In this document: in pieces, positions 18,119 through 27,969 of the stretch
Layout: each line of letters starts with the position of its first letter
How positions within the stretch are numbered: the stretch's first letter is position 1
Assembly (NCBI GenBank): GCA_015231795.1
Contig: JADGAX010000002.1
Coordinates: 248,001-312,000 of the forward strand
DNA: 64,000 bases
Reading direction: 5' to 3'
Source of the DNA: Alphaproteobacteria bacterium
GTDB taxonomy: Bacteria; Pseudomonadota; Alphaproteobacteria; Rhodospirillales; WMHbin7
The notes under the pieces: model-generated
Told to the model about the DNA's origin: nothing
Seen by the model: the letters and a program-made list of their open reading frames with translations, nothing else
The model's database searches: none
Program-made: the position numbers and the translations under genes

Positions 18119-20035
18119 ATGAAAGCCTTTGCCCTCAACCGCGGACATTTCGTCTATCTGCATGACATCGTCATGGCGGGGCTGTCCTTTTTTCTGGCTC
18201 TGTATCTGCGACTGGGCGACGAGGTCTGGGAGCGGGCCTATCTATGGAACGGCATCGCCATGTTCGCGGGCGTGGCCGCCGTCGTCTTTTGGTCGATGCG
18301 TCTTTATGGCGGCGTCTGGCGCTATGCCTCGCTCAATGATCTGATCGCCATCGCCAAGGCGGCCACGCTGAGCGTTCTGATCTTCCTGCCGCTTCTGTTT
18401 CTGGTGTCGCGTCTGGAGGGCCTGCCGCGCTCGATCGTTTTCATCAACTGGTTCACCTTGATGGCCCTGCTGGGCGGGCCGCGCTTTTTCTACCGCCTGC
18501 TGAAGGACCGCCATATCAGCCTGAAGATGGAACAGGCCAGGGACGGCGCGCGCAAGGTTCCCGTGTTGCTGCTGGGGGCTGGCGACGAGGCCGAGCTGTT
18601 CATCCGCGCCATGAGCCGGGGCGAGGGCGCCGAATATCAGGTGCTGGGCATCGTGTCGCTGTCCGGCACTCGGATCGGGCGCGCCATTCACGGCATCGAG
18701 GTGCTGGGATCATTGGAAGAGCTGGCGCTGATCAGCCAGCGCCTGACGGGGCAGGGCACGAAGCCGCAGCGGTTGATCCTGACCAAGGACGATCTTGAGC
18801 CGCCCGTACTGCGCCAACTTCTGGAGACCAGCGAACAGCTGGGCATGGCGCTGGCCCGTCTGCCCAGGCTGACCGACTTCAAGGACGGCGCCCAGGACCG
18901 CATCGAATTGCAGCCCGTGGCGCTGGAAGATCTGCTGGGCCGCCCGCAAGCGGTGCTGGATCGCGCCGCCATGCAAGGCCTGATCGCCAATAAGCGCGTG
19001 CTGGTGACCGGGTCAGGCGGCTCGATCGGCCAGGAACTGGTGCGCCAAATCGCCGGCCTGTCGCCCGCAACAATTATTCTGCTCGATAATTCCGAATTCA
19101 ACCTGTACGCCATCGATCTTGAACTGGGCGAAAGCTGGCCCAGCCTGCCCCGCAGCGCTTTGATCGCCGATGTGCGAGACAGCCAGCGCCTGCAATCGAT
19201 CTTCCTGGCCGTCAGGCCCGATCTGGTTTTTCACGCTGCCGCCCTGAAACATGTGCCGATGGTCGAGGCCAATCCTTCCGAAGGCGCGTTCACCAACGCC
19301 ATCGGCACCCGGAACATGGCCCAGGCCTGTCGTCTGGCGAGCGTTCAGGTGATGGTGACCATCTCGACCGACAAGGCGGTCAATCCAACCAACATCATGG
19401 GAGCCACCAAGCGCTTGGCGGAAAGCTATTGCCAAGCACTCGACCTGGCGCATCGCCACAACGGCCCGGCCACCCGTTTCGTGACGGTGCGCTTTGGCAA
19501 TGTGCTGGGATCGACCGGCTCGGTGGTGCCTTTGTTCCAGCGCCAGCTTGCCAAGGGCGGCCCCTTGACCGTAACGCATCCAGACGTCACGCGCTTTTTC
19601 ATGACCATCCGGGAAGCGGTGGAGCTGATCTTGATGGCCTCGGCCCTGGGGGCGGCGCACGATTCCTATCGCGGACGCATTTTCGTGCTCGACATGGGCG
19701 AGCCGGTGAAAATCATCGATCTGGCCCGCCAGATGATCCGCTTGGCCGGAAAACGTCCGGACAAGGATGTCGAGATCAGAATCACCGGCCTGCGCCCGGG
19801 CGAAAAGCTGTATGAAGAGGTGCTGCACGAGGCCGAGCCGACGCTGCCCACCGAACAGGCGGGCATTCTGGTCGCCGACCCGCGCCATACCGACGCCGAT
19901 CAGTTGGAGGAATCGCTTTCCTTGCTTGAATCCGCCTGCCAAAAAGGCGATGACGAGAAGGCGCGCCAGCTTGTCATTTCGCTCGTTCCAGAATACAGAG
20001 AACCCGACCATCATTCCAAGGAGACCTTGCCGTGA
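18119..20035 (+). CDS. Membrane-bound UDP-GlcNAc 4,6-dehydratase (WbpM/FlaA1-like)
   Basis: 638 residues. Four transmembrane helices occupy roughly residues 10-125, then a CoA-binding-like Rossmann domain ([12 protein letters not shown]), then the catalytic SDR domain with [11 protein letters not shown] near residue 295. The catalytic segment is [16 protein letters not shown] near 416-431; the usual SDR tyrosine is Met here, as is normal for WbpM-type SMK enzymes. It makes UDP-4-keto-6-deoxy-GlcNAc for QuiNAc, FucNAc or bacillosamine-type sugars. The C-terminal [11 protein letters not shown] is also typical. Its stop overlaps the GTG start of purH by 4 nt, an unexpected link between O-antigen and purine genes. 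Confidence 0.9.
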   Translation: MKAFALNRGHFVYLHDIVMAGLSFFLALYLRLGDEVWERAYLWNGIAMFAGVAAVVFWSMRLYGGVWRYASLNDLIAIAKAATLSVLIFLPLLFLVSRLEGLPRSIVFINWFTLMALLGGPRFFYRLLKDRHISLKMEQARDGARKVPVLLLGAGDEAELFIRAMSRGEGAEYQVLGIVSLSGTRIGRAIHGIEVLGSLEELALISQRLTGQGTKPQRLILTKDDLEPPVLRQLLETSEQLGMALARLPRLTDFKDGAQDRIELQPVALEDLLGRPQAVLDRAAMQGLIANKRVLVTGSGGSIGQELVRQIAGLSPATIILLDNSEFNLYAIDLELGESWPSLPRSALIADVRDSQRLQSIFLAVRPDLVFHAAALKHVPMVEANPSEGAFTNAIGTRNMAQACRLASVQVMVTISTDKAVNPTNIMGATKRLAESYCQALDLAHRHNGPATRFVTVRFGNVLGSTGSVVPLFQRQLAKGGPLTVTHPDVTRFFMTIREAVELILMASALGAAHDSYRGRIFVLDMGEPVKIIDLARQMIRLAGKRPDKDVEIRITGLRPGEKLYEEVLHEAEPTLPTEQAGILVADPRHTDADQLEESLSLLESACQKGDDEKARQLVISLVPEYREPDHHSKETLP

Positions 20036-21609
20036 CCGCCACCCCCATCCGCCGCGCCCTGCTTAGCGTTTCCGACAAGACCGGCCTGATCGAGTTCGGA
20101 AAATTTCTGGCCGCAAGCAAGGTGGAGATCCTGTCCACCGGCGGCACGGCCAAGGCGCTGCGCGAGGCTGGCGTTCCCGTCAAGGACGTGTCGGAACATA
20201 CCGGCTTTCCCGAAATGCTGGATGGTCGCGTTAAAACCCTGCATCCCATGGTGCATGGCGGCCTTCTGGGCATTCGCGGCAACGCCACCCATGAAGGCGA
20301 GATGGCCAAGCACAACATCACCAACATCGATCTGCTGGTCGTTAATCTTTATCCGTTCGAAGCCACGGTGGCCAAGGGCGCCGATTTCGAAACCTGCATC
20401 GAGAATATCGACATCGGCGGCCCGGCCATGATCCGCTCGGCCTCCAAAAACCACGAAGCGGTGACGGTGGTGGTCGATGCTTCTGATTACGACGCCGTCA
20501 AGGAAGCGATGACCGCCAATCAGGGCGCCACTACGCATGAACTGCGCCGCAAATTGGCCGCCAAGGCCTTCGCCCGCACCGGCGCCTACGATGCCGCCAT
20601 CTCGCAATGGTTCGCAGGCCAGTTGGGCGACACTTTCCCGACACGCATGGTCGTAGCCGGGGAACTGAAGCAAACGCTGCGCTACGGCGAGAATCCGCAT
20701 CAGGACGCCGCCTTCTACGTCAATGCGCAGGCCCGGCCCGGCGTCGCTACCGCCAAGCAACTGCAGGGCAAGGAATTGTCCTACAACAATCTGAACGACA
20801 CCGACGCCGCCTTCGAGCTGGTCAGCGAATTCGACGGTCCCGCCGTCGCCATCATCAAACACGCCAATCCCTGTGGCGTCGCCCTGGGCGGCAATCTGCT
20901 GGAAGCCTATAAAAAGGCCCTGATTTGCGATCCGACCAGCGCGTTCGGCGGCATCGTGGCCGTCAACCGCCCGCTCGACGGACCCACCGCTGAGGAAATC
21001 GCCAAGCTGTTCACCGAAGTGGTGATCGCCCCCGAAGCCGACGAAGCGGCCATCGCCGCCTTCGCCGCCAAGAAGAATCTGCGCTTGCTGGTCACCGGCG
21101 CCATGGCCGACCCCAAGGCTTTGGGCATGACGCTGAAATCGCTGGCGGGCGGCTACCTTTTGCAAAGCCGTGACGCCGGGCGCGTCATGCCCGCCGATCT
21201 TAAGGTGGTGACCAAGCGCGCGCCTACTGCCCAGGAAATGGAAGACCTGTTGTTCGCCTTCCGCGTCTGCAAGCATGTGAAGTCGAACGCCATCGTCTAT
21301 TGCAAGAACGGCAGCACGGTGGGCATTGGCGCGGGCCAGATGAGCCGCGTCGATTCGGCCAGAATCGCCGCCTGGAAATCAGCCGAAGCGGCCAAGTCGG
21401 CAGGTGTCGCCGAACCGCTGGCCAAGGGTTCGGTGGTGGCGTCCGACGCCTTCTTCCCCTTCGCCGACGGCTTGCTGGCCGCCGCCGAGGCGGGTGCTAC
21501 GGCGGTCATTCAGCCGGGCGGCTCGATGCGCGACGACGAAGTGATCAAGGCCGCCGACGAAAAGGGCCTGGCCATGGTCATGACCGGCATGCGCCACTTT
21601 AGGCATTAA
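20032..21609 (+). CDS. purH: Bifunctional AICAR formyltransferase / IMP cyclohydrolase
   Basis: 525 residues, full length for PurH. The start is GTG at 20032, supported by an AAGGAG about 9 bases upstream. The N-terminal IMP cyclohydrolase (MGS-like) domain has [16 protein letters not shown] and [13 protein letters not shown]. The AICAR transformylase part has YGENPHQ, the catalytic-loop KHANPCG and the C-terminal FFPFADG and IQPGGSMRD. It catalyses the last two steps of purine synthesis. In many alphaproteobacteria purH is a separate housekeeping gene; here it is the sixth gene of an O-antigen operon and may be partly driven by that promoter. Confidence 0.95.
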   Translation: MTATPIRRALLSVSDKTGLIEFGKFLAASKVEILSTGGTAKALREAGVPVKDVSEHTGFPEMLDGRVKTLHPMVHGGLLGIRGNATHEGEMAKHNITNIDLLVVNLYPFEATVAKGADFETCIENIDIGGPAMIRSASKNHEAVTVVVDASDYDAVKEAMTANQGATTHELRRKLAAKAFARTGAYDAAISQWFAGQLGDTFPTRMVVAGELKQTLRYGENPHQDAAFYVNAQARPGVATAKQLQGKELSYNNLNDTDAAFELVSEFDGPAVAIIKHANPCGVALGGNLLEAYKKALICDPTSAFGGIVAVNRPLDGPTAEEIAKLFTEVVIAPEADEAAIAAFAAKKNLRLLVTGAMADPKALGMTLKSLAGGYLLQSRDAGRVMPADLKVVTKRAPTAQEMEDLLFAFRVCKHVKSNAIVYCKNGSTVGIGAGQMSRVDSARIAAWKSAEAAKSAGVAEPLAKGSVVASDAFFPFADGLLAAAEAGATAVIQPGGSMRDDEVIKAADEKGLAMVMTGMRHFRH

Positions 21610-21623
21610 CGGAGAAACGTCCC

Positions 21624-21947
21624 ATGATCGTCACCACCACGGATTCAATCGAAGGCAAGAAGGTCACCGCCTATCTTGGACTGGTAACCGGCGAGGCGGT
21701 TCAGGGCACCAACTTGTTCAAGGACCTGTTCGCGGGCATCCGCGACATCGTGGGCGGGCGCTCGGGGGCTTACGAAAACGAATTGCGCAAGGCCAAGGAT
21801 ACGGCTCTGGCGGAAATGACCGAGGAAGCCAAGGCTCTGGGCGCCGACGCCGTGGTCGGCGTCGATCTTGATTATCAGGCCATCGGCGGGGATTCGAAAA
21901 CCCTGCTCATGGTCAGCGTCAACGGCACGGCGGTCAAGCTGGGTTAG
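21624..21947 (+). CDS. YbjQ-family (UPF0145) protein
   Basis: 107 residues, the normal length for this family. The N-terminal [22 protein letters not shown] and the central [19 protein letters not shown] are family hallmarks, and [15 protein letters not shown] follows. YbjQ proteins form pentameric assemblies; their function is not settled, although 'putative heavy-metal binding' is often attached. A GGAGAAACGTCCC leader with GGAG precedes the ATG. It lies 14 bp after purH and its stop overlaps the convergent glutamate dehydrogenase stop by 4 nt, so it ends the operon without a separate terminator. Confidence 0.85.
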   Translation: MIVTTTDSIEGKKVTAYLGLVTGEAVQGTNLFKDLFAGIRDIVGGRSGAYENELRKAKDTALAEMTEEAKALGADAVVGVDLDYQAIGGDSKTLLMVSVNGTAVKLG

Positions 21948-24900
21948 CTTTCCAGCGCCGTCCTGAGCTGTCTGGCCACCAGGGCCAAGGCAGCCAGTTC
22001 GATCGGTTCCTGGGCCTTCACTTCGCTGGTCAGGGAATCGATTCGGGCGGTTTGCGCCTGATGCGACTTCAGCCAAGCGTCAAGGCCGCCCGCCTTCAGC
22101 ACGCGCACCGTCAGGTCGCGCTGGCATTGATGCAGCTCTTCGATCACCGCGAAGCGCGCCAGACGCTGCCAGTGGCTGCCACCGGTCAGAATCTCGGCGG
22201 CGCGCTTAAAGCCGCCCAGCGAGAATCTGGCGCCGACGCCGAAATAGGCCTTGGCTACTTGGTCCGGCTTCTTTCTTGAGACGTCGGCGGCGGCCGCGAC
22301 ATCGGACACCGCCGCCATCAAAATCAGATTGGCGACTTTCGAGGCCAAGCCCAGTGGCGCTCCCAAGGCTACGAAACTTTTCACCCGCTCATCCATCGGC
22401 TTTTTCGCCTCGTCATCGAGCAGACTGGGCAGAAGCGGCATCAATTCGCGCGCCATGCCGCCGAGGCGCTTGACGCAAGCGGCCAAGTCCAATTTTTCCT
22501 GGGCGCGCAAGACACCTGCCGCCACCCGCTCGGCCAGCCGGTTGATCTCGGCCAGCAGCGCATATTGCGCGCGCGCCGGAATGGCGCCCGAGCCGATCAC
22601 CTCGTCCCACAAATCCCGCAACCCGAAACTGTCGCGCACCACCAGATAGGCGGTGGCAGCTTCAATGGGCGATGCGCCCGTGCGCTCCATCAGTTGAACC
22701 GCGAAGGTGGGACCCAACCGGTTGACCAGCGAATTGACGACGTGGGTAGCCAGAATTTCCCGCCTTAACGGATGCTTGAAGACGGCCTCGGGGAAACGGC
22801 GCGCCACCTGCGGCGGAAAACAGCCCAGCAGCTCGCCCTCCAACGCCGGATCGTCGGGCAGGCCGCTCATCAGAACCTCGTTCTTCAACCAGATCTTACC
22901 ATGCGCCAACAGCTCGGCCAGCTCGGGGCGGGTCAATCCCTGGCCCTTGGCTTGGCGCTCCGAAAAGTCTTCCTCATCGGGCAAGCCCGCCAACTTGCGG
23001 CTGAGAATCCCCTGTTTTTCCAGATGGCGAATCAGGCGGATCTGCGCATCCAACAAGTCAAGCCCCTGATCTTCCGACAAGGACAGGGACAGGGTTTGCA
23101 AGCGATTGTCGCGCAGCACCAGTTCGGCCACGCCATTCGTCATCTCTTGAAGCATCCGGTCGCGCCGGGCAGGGGTCAGTTTTCGCTGGGCGACGCAGGC
23201 ATCGAGCAAAATCTTGATATTGACCTCGTGATCCGACGTGTCCACGCCCGCCGAATTGTCGATGGCGTCGGTATTAAGCCGCCCGCCCAGAAGCGCGAAG
23301 GCCACGCGCCCCGCCTGGGTAACGCCCAGATTGGCCCCTTCGCCGATCACCTTCACCTGCAATTCTTCGGCATCGACGCGCACCGCGTCATTGGCACGGT
23401 CGCCGACCTCGGCATTGTTCTCAACCCCCGCCTTCACATATGTGCCGATGCCGCCGAACCAAAGAAGATCGGCCTTCGCCCTCAGCAACGCCTTCACCAG
23501 ATCGGCAGGCGCTAGGCTTGCGGCCCTTACCCCCAGCATCTCTTGAATCTCTGGCGTCAGCTTGACCGATTTGGCCGTTCTTTCAAAGACGCCGCCGCCC
23601 TGCGAGATCAGCTTGGCGTCGTAATCGGCCCAGCTGGAACGCGCCAGAGCGAACAATCGGCTTCTTTCCTTGAAGGACTTTTCTGTGTCGGGATCGGGAT
23701 CGAGAAAGATGTGCCGATGATCGAAGGCGCCCACCAGCTTGATGGTTTTCGAGCGCAAAAGGCCGTTGCCAAAGACGTCGCCCGACATGTCGCCGACGCC
23801 GATCACGCGGATGACGTCTTGCTCGGGATCGGTTCCCATTTCACAGAAATGGCGCTTCACCGAGATCCAAGCGCCCCTTGCGGTGATGCCCATCCCCTTG
23901 TGGTCGTAGCCTTTCGATCCACCCGAGGCGAAGGCGTCGCCCAGCCAGAAGCCCTGCTCTTGCGAAATGGCGTTGGCGATGTCGGAAAAGCTGGCCGTGC
24001 CTTTGTCGGCGGCCACCACCAGATAGGGATCGTCCTGGTCCAGGCGCAAGATGCCCTGGGGAGGCACGCAGCGGCCAGCAACCAGATTGTCGGTAAGCTC
24101 CAGCAACGATCCGATGAACAGCTTGTAGCAGGCGATGCCCTCGGCCTGCATCGCGTCCCGCCCGCCCAGTTTGGGGGCTTGGCGCAAGACAAAACCTCCC
24201 TTGGCCCCCACCGGCACGATCACCGTATTCTTCACCGTCTGCGCTTTCATCAGGCCCAGAATTTCGGTGCGGAAATCCTCGGGCCGATCCGACCAGCGAA
24301 TGCCGCCCCTGGCCACCTTGCCGCCGCGCAGATGAATGCCCTCGACCCTTGGACTGTGGACCCAAATTTCCGCCCAGGGCTTGGGATCGGGCAGGCCCTC
24401 GACCAAATGACTGCGTATCTTGAAAGCCAGAACGGAGGAGCTCTTGAAATAATTGGTGCGCAGAATGGCCTCGATCAGATTGAGCAGGCGGCGCAGAACG
24501 CGGTCTTCGCTGGCATTGGCCACGCCATCCAGATAATCCGCCAATCGTTTGGCGATCTGGGCCGCGTCTTGCGGCTTTTGCCCAGGCTGAAGACGCGCTT
24601 GGAACAAAGCCACCAGATCGGACGCCGCCTTGGGATGCGCCTCCAGCGTGCCGGCCATATAGGCCAGACTGACCGGACTGCCCACCTGGGTCAGATAGCG
24701 GGACAGGGCGCGCAGCAACCCCGCCTGACGCCAATCAAGGCCCGCCGCACCGATCAGCCGGTTGAAGGAATCGTCATCGGTCTCGCCGCGCCAGACGGCC
24801 AGGAATCCTTGGGCGACATGGGCGGCCAGCACGGGATCGGGCGCGTGCTGGCGCTCCACCTCGAAAACATGCAGCCAAACATCCGGGCCATCGGTGGGTT

Positions 24901-26542
24901 TCAGGCGGAACGGCGTTTCGCTCAAGACCGTGAAGCCCAAATTTTCAAGCCGGGGCAATACCAGCGACAAGGGAACCATGGTCTGCAGGCGGGCCAGCTT
25001 GAACAAGCTGCGCCCACCCTGTTCTTCCAAGGCCGCCACGATGTCGGCCCCTTGCAGCAAGGCTTCGGCGCGGTCGATGTCGGCAAGTGCTGTCTCGGCC
25101 GCGACCGCTTCGCGATAGGCGGCGGGGAAGGCCTTGGCGTAACCCAGATAACGTCGCCGCCCTTCCTTGTCGCCCAGCGCCGACAACAAATGCTCGGACA
25201 ATTCCTCGTTCCAGCCCCTGGCCGCACGGGCCAAGCGCGCTTCCAACTGCCGCTCGTCGATGGCAGGGCTGCCAGGCGGCCTAGTCACCACCAGATGCAA
25301 ACGGGCCAGGGGAGAATCGTTCACCAGCACCGTCTGGCCGATAACCTGGCCCTTGGCCGCTTCCTCGATCAAGGCCTGCAGCGTCAAGCGCAAATGCGTG
25401 TCATAGCCCTCGCGGGGCACATAGACGAGGGCTTGGACGAAGCGGTTGAAATCGTCTTGCAGCAAAAACAAGGCCACGCGGGCGCGGGTTTGCAAATCCA
25501 GCACGCCCTGGGTCAGGCGGATCAGACTGTTCGTGTCGGACTGAAACAAGGCGTCGCGCGGCAGGGTTTCAAGAATATTGTTCAGCAAGCGGCCGTTGTG
25601 GCTGAAGGGATCGAAGGCGAAATGGTCCTGCACCTCCTTGACCTTGCGTCTGGCCCAGGGCAGCGACGCCACTTCACCGGCATAGGCGTCGGCGGTCAGA
25701 AGGCCCAGGAACACGTCCAACTTGCCCTCGCCCGCCGGAACCCCGATCAGATCCAGCAGGGCCGGGCGATGCACGATTGATTTGCGGTTGGCCTTGGTGA
25801 TGAACAGCCAATGCCGGTCCGCCCCCGCCGCCAGGGCCTGGGTATCGAAATGCCCGCCCGCACCCCTTGCCAGCAGGCCCAAACCCCTGCCGGACGGCAC
25901 AAGGCGGCCCTGGCGCTTTGCGAAGCGGCCATAGCCCATCAACGTGAAATGGCCACCTTCGATCCATTCCAGAAAGGTCTTGGCCTCGGGATCCGATTGC
26001 CTGGCGGCCGCGCCAAACACTTTCTGGCGCATGGCGAACCAGTCGCCCACCACTTGGCCGACCTGCCGCAATACGCCGCCCAGCTCTTCAGCAATCGATG
26101 CCTGGGCGGCTTCGGCCAGAGGGTCGCGCAAGATGAATTGCATCCAAGATTCGCCCGGCGCTTCAAGGTCGTGCAAGGTTTTAACGCGCCCCCGGCCATC
26201 GCGGCGAACCTTCACCACCGGATGCGCCACCCGTTTGATGTCGATCTCTCTGGCGCCAAGCGCCATCGACACCGAAGCCAGCAGGAACGGCATGTCGGGA
26301 TGGACGATCTCGATGCCGGTCATGCCGCCCGGTTCCTGAAAGATGCGCACCATGCCGCCGACCGGCAGGGGCTTGTGCGCGGTTTCATAAAGCGAGGCGA
26401 TCAGCTTGGCTTCAAGGGCGGGCGTCAGGCGGTCGGAATCGGCCAGACCATCCAGATAATCCCCCGCTAACTTGGCGGCAGCCTGCCCGAGACGCCGCGA
26501 CAGCAGCTTTTGCGCCGCCTTTTTCCATTCCTGCCTGGTCAT
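21944..26542 (-). CDS. NAD-specific glutamate dehydrogenase, large (about 170 kDa) type
   Basis: 1532 residues from ATG at 26542, which has GGGG seven bases upstream; a GTG two codons earlier at 26548 is the alternative. This is the single-polypeptide bacterial NAD-GDH family (Streptomyces, Pseudomonas and Caulobacter type). N-terminal ACT-like regulatory regions are followed by the dehydrogenase core: [18 protein letters not shown] and [10 protein letters not shown] carry the substrate lysines, and [15 protein letters not shown] and [10 protein letters not shown] form the nucleotide-binding region. It oxidises glutamate to 2-oxoglutarate and ammonium and is usually catabolic. Family members are often near 1600 residues, so this one is slightly short. 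The long plus-strand open frame opposite it is only antisense. Confidence 0.92.
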   Translation of the reverse strand: MTRQEWKKAAQKLLSRRLGQAAAKLAGDYLDGLADSDRLTPALEAKLIASLYETAHKPLPVGGMVRIFQEPGGMTGIEIVHPDMPFLLASVSMALGAREIDIKRVAHPVVKVRRDGRGRVKTLHDLEAPGESWMQFILRDPLAEAAQASIAEELGGVLRQVGQVVGDWFAMRQKVFGAAARQSDPEAKTFLEWIEGGHFTLMGYGRFAKRQGRLVPSGRGLGLLARGAGGHFDTQALAAGADRHWLFITKANRKSIVHRPALLDLIGVPAGEGKLDVFLGLLTADAYAGEVASLPWARRKVKEVQDHFAFDPFSHNGRLLNNILETLPRDALFQSDTNSLIRLTQGVLDLQTRARVALFLLQDDFNRFVQALVYVPREGYDTHLRLTLQALIEEAAKGQVIGQTVLVNDSPLARLHLVVTRPPGSPAIDERQLEARLARAARGWNEELSEHLLSALGDKEGRRRYLGYAKAFPAAYREAVAAETALADIDRAEALLQGADIVAALEEQGGRSLFKLARLQTMVPLSLVLPRLENLGFTVLSETPFRLKPTDGPDVWLHVFEVERQHAPDPVLAAHVAQGFLAVWRGETDDDSFNRLIGAAGLDWRQAGLLRALSRYLTQVGSPVSLAYMAGTLEAHPKAASDLVALFQARLQPGQKPQDAAQIAKRLADYLDGVANASEDRVLRRLLNLIEAILRTNYFKSSSVLAFKIRSHLVEGLPDPKPWAEIWVHSPRVEGIHLRGGKVARGGIRWSDRPEDFRTEILGLMKAQTVKNTVIVPVGAKGGFVLRQAPKLGGRDAMQAEGIACYKLFIGSLLELTDNLVAGRCVPPQGILRLDQDDPYLVVAADKGTASFSDIANAISQEQGFWLGDAFASGGSKGYDHKGMGITARGAWISVKRHFCEMGTDPEQDVIRVIGVGDMSGDVFGNGLLRSKTIKLVGAFDHRHIFLDPDPDTEKSFKERSRLFALARSSWADYDAKLISQGGGVFERTAKSVKLTPEIQEMLGVRAASLAPADLVKALLRAKADLLWFGGIGTYVKAGVENNAEVGDRANDAVRVDAEELQVKVIGEGANLGVTQAGRVAFALLGGRLNTDAIDNSAGVDTSDHEVNIKILLDACVAQRKLTPARRDRMLQEMTNGVAELVLRDNRLQTLSLSLSEDQGLDLLDAQIRLIRHLEKQGILSRKLAGLPDEEDFSERQAKGQGLTRPELAELLAHGKIWLKNEVLMSGLPDDPALEGELLGCFPPQVARRFPEAVFKHPLRREILATHVVNSLVNRLGPTFAVQLMERTGASPIEAATAYLVVRDSFGLRDLWDEVIGSGAIPARAQYALLAEINRLAERVAAGVLRAQEKLDLAACVKRLGGMARELMPLLPSLLDDEAKKPMDERVKSFVALGAPLGLASKVANLILMAAVSDVAAAADVSRKKPDQVAKAYFGVGARFSLGGFKRAAEILTGGSHWQRLARFAVIEELHQCQRDLTVRVLKAGGLDAWLKSHQAQTARIDSLTSEVKAQEPIELAALALVARQLRTALES

Positions 26543-26642
26543 GTCCACACCCCGCCGAAAGCCTGTGATGAATCATCTAGGCAATCCGAGCTTAATCGCC
26601 TAGTGTTTGAATATAAATAGGTTCCGATAGGGAGATGGAGCC

Positions 26643-26966
26643 ATGGCAAACGGCTCGGCAGAATTGGGCGAAGGCTATTTTCAAGGCTCGAGCGAACCGT
26701 CGGCCCCGAATGACGGCCAGAACCGTTCGTCGTGGCAGAACAGCCATCCCGTCAATATCCGCTTTACGCTTCCCCTGCCGCATCGGCGCATCTACGTCAC
26801 CGTCGTCTGCGGCACCGAAAAGCGCGCCCCCGACCGCCGACAGGTCGATCGCGACGAACATCCGATCCTGACCTTCGGCAATTTCCTGTTCGTGCTGGGG
26901 GTGGGCGCCGCCATTTACATGGCGGGGCTGATCGGCCTGTTCCTGTACGGATCTTTCTTCGGCTAA
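26643..26966 (+). CDS. Small single-pass membrane protein of unknown function
   Basis: 107 residues. A GGAG-containing leader stands just upstream of the ATG. The first 60 residues are polar (Ser, Asn, Arg rich) with a central FTLPLPHRRIYVTVVCGTEKR block. One hydrophobic helix near residues 80-103 (NFLFVLGVGAAIYMAGLIGLF) places the protein in the inner membrane, probably with the N-terminus in the cytoplasm. I do not recognise the family. It is divergent from the glutamate dehydrogenase gene and convergent with galE, 7 bp away, so it is a monocistronic unit. Confidence 0.6.
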   Translation: MANGSAELGEGYFQGSSEPSAPNDGQNRSSWQNSHPVNIRFTLPLPHRRIYVTVVCGTEKRAPDRRQVDRDEHPILTFGNFLFVLGVGAAIYMAGLIGLFLYGSFFG

Positions 26967-26973
26967 GGCAGAA

Positions 26974-27969
26974 TCAGGAATCCGAGAATTTCTGCTTGCG
27001 CTGGCCCTCCCAGGCCAGGGCGGAACGGACGATCTCGTCTAGCGAGTCATGTTTGGGAACCCATCCCAATTTCTTTCGGATCAGGTCGGCATCCGAAATC
27101 ACGATGGAGCTGTCGCCGGCGCGCCTGGGTCCCTCCACGACATTAAGCGGCTTGCCGCTTGCCTTTTCGACGGCGCGCACCACCTCGCGCACCGACGTTG
27201 CCCTGCCGTAGCCGACGTTCAAGGTGAGGTTCTCGCCGCCCGCTTCCAGATGGCCGAGTGCGGCCAGATGCGCATCGACCAGATCGGTGACATGGATGTA
27301 GTCGCGCAGGCAGGTGCCGTCCGGCGTCGGATAATCAGTGCCGTGGATTTCCATGCCGGACCTGCTTCCTTGCGCGACTTCGCAAGCCACGCGAATCAGA
27401 TGGGTCGATTGCGGGCCGCATTGTCCGCTACGCCCCTTAGGGTCGGCCCCGGCCACGTTGAAATAGCGCAAGATGACATGGCGAAGCCCAAACGCCTCTC
27501 CCGCCGCCCGGATCAGATTCTCGGCTGCCAGCTTGGATGCGCCATATGGATTGCAGGGCTGTGTTGCGTCGCTTTCGACGCAAGGCATGTTTCGGCCCTC
27601 GCCATACACCGCCGCCGTCGAACTGAAGATCAAGCGTCCGATCCCCTCCGCCTTGCAGGCGTCGAGCAGGCTTTTCGTGCCATCCGTGTTGACCGACCAG
27701 TACAGCTCCGGCTCGCGCACGGACTCCTCAACCGCGATCTTGCCCGCGAAATGCAGAACCTCGCGGCAATCATGGGCTTTAATCGTTTCCCTCAGCTTGG
27801 CGGTGTCTCGAATGTCGCCCACCGCCAGCGCAACGCCAGCGGGCAACAATTCTTTGCGCCCGGTGGACAGGTCGTCATACACGACGGCTTCACGCCCGCA
27901 TTCTTGCAAGGCGAGAACCATGTGGCTGCCGATGTATCCGGCACCGCCGGTAACCAGAATGGGCGTCAT
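26974..27969 (-). CDS. galE: UDP-glucose 4-epimerase
   Basis: 331 residues. TGGAGYIGSHM at the N-terminus binds NAD, SSTAAVYGEG supplies the catalytic Ser, and YxxxK is in NPYGASKLAAE. YFNVAGADPKGRSGQ and GTDYPTPDGTCLRDYIHVTDL are diagnostic for GalE. It interconverts UDP-glucose and UDP-galactose (or the GlcNAc forms) for glycan synthesis. It is the last gene of the long minus-strand polysaccharide operon and overlaps the upstream fused glycosyltransferase by 4 nt. Confidence 0.93.
   Translation of the reverse strand: MTPILVTGGAGYIGSHMVLALQECGREAVVYDDLSTGRKELLPAGVALAVGDIRDTAKLRETIKAHDCREVLHFAGKIAVEESVREPELYWSVNTDGTKSLLDACKAEGIGRLIFSSTAAVYGEGRNMPCVESDATQPCNPYGASKLAAENLIRAAGEAFGLRHVILRYFNVAGADPKGRSGQCGPQSTHLIRVACEVAQGSRSGMEIHGTDYPTPDGTCLRDYIHVTDLVDAHLAALGHLEAGGENLTLNVGYGRATSVREVVRAVEKASGKPLNVVEGPRRAGDSSIVISDADLIRKKLGWVPKHDSLDEIVRSALAWEGQRKQKFSDS

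Noticed and set aside
23543-25780. A 745-codon open frame on the plus strand
   Set aside because: It lies wholly antisense to the well-supported NAD-glutamate dehydrogenase, has no family-like sequence and results from high-GC codon bias.
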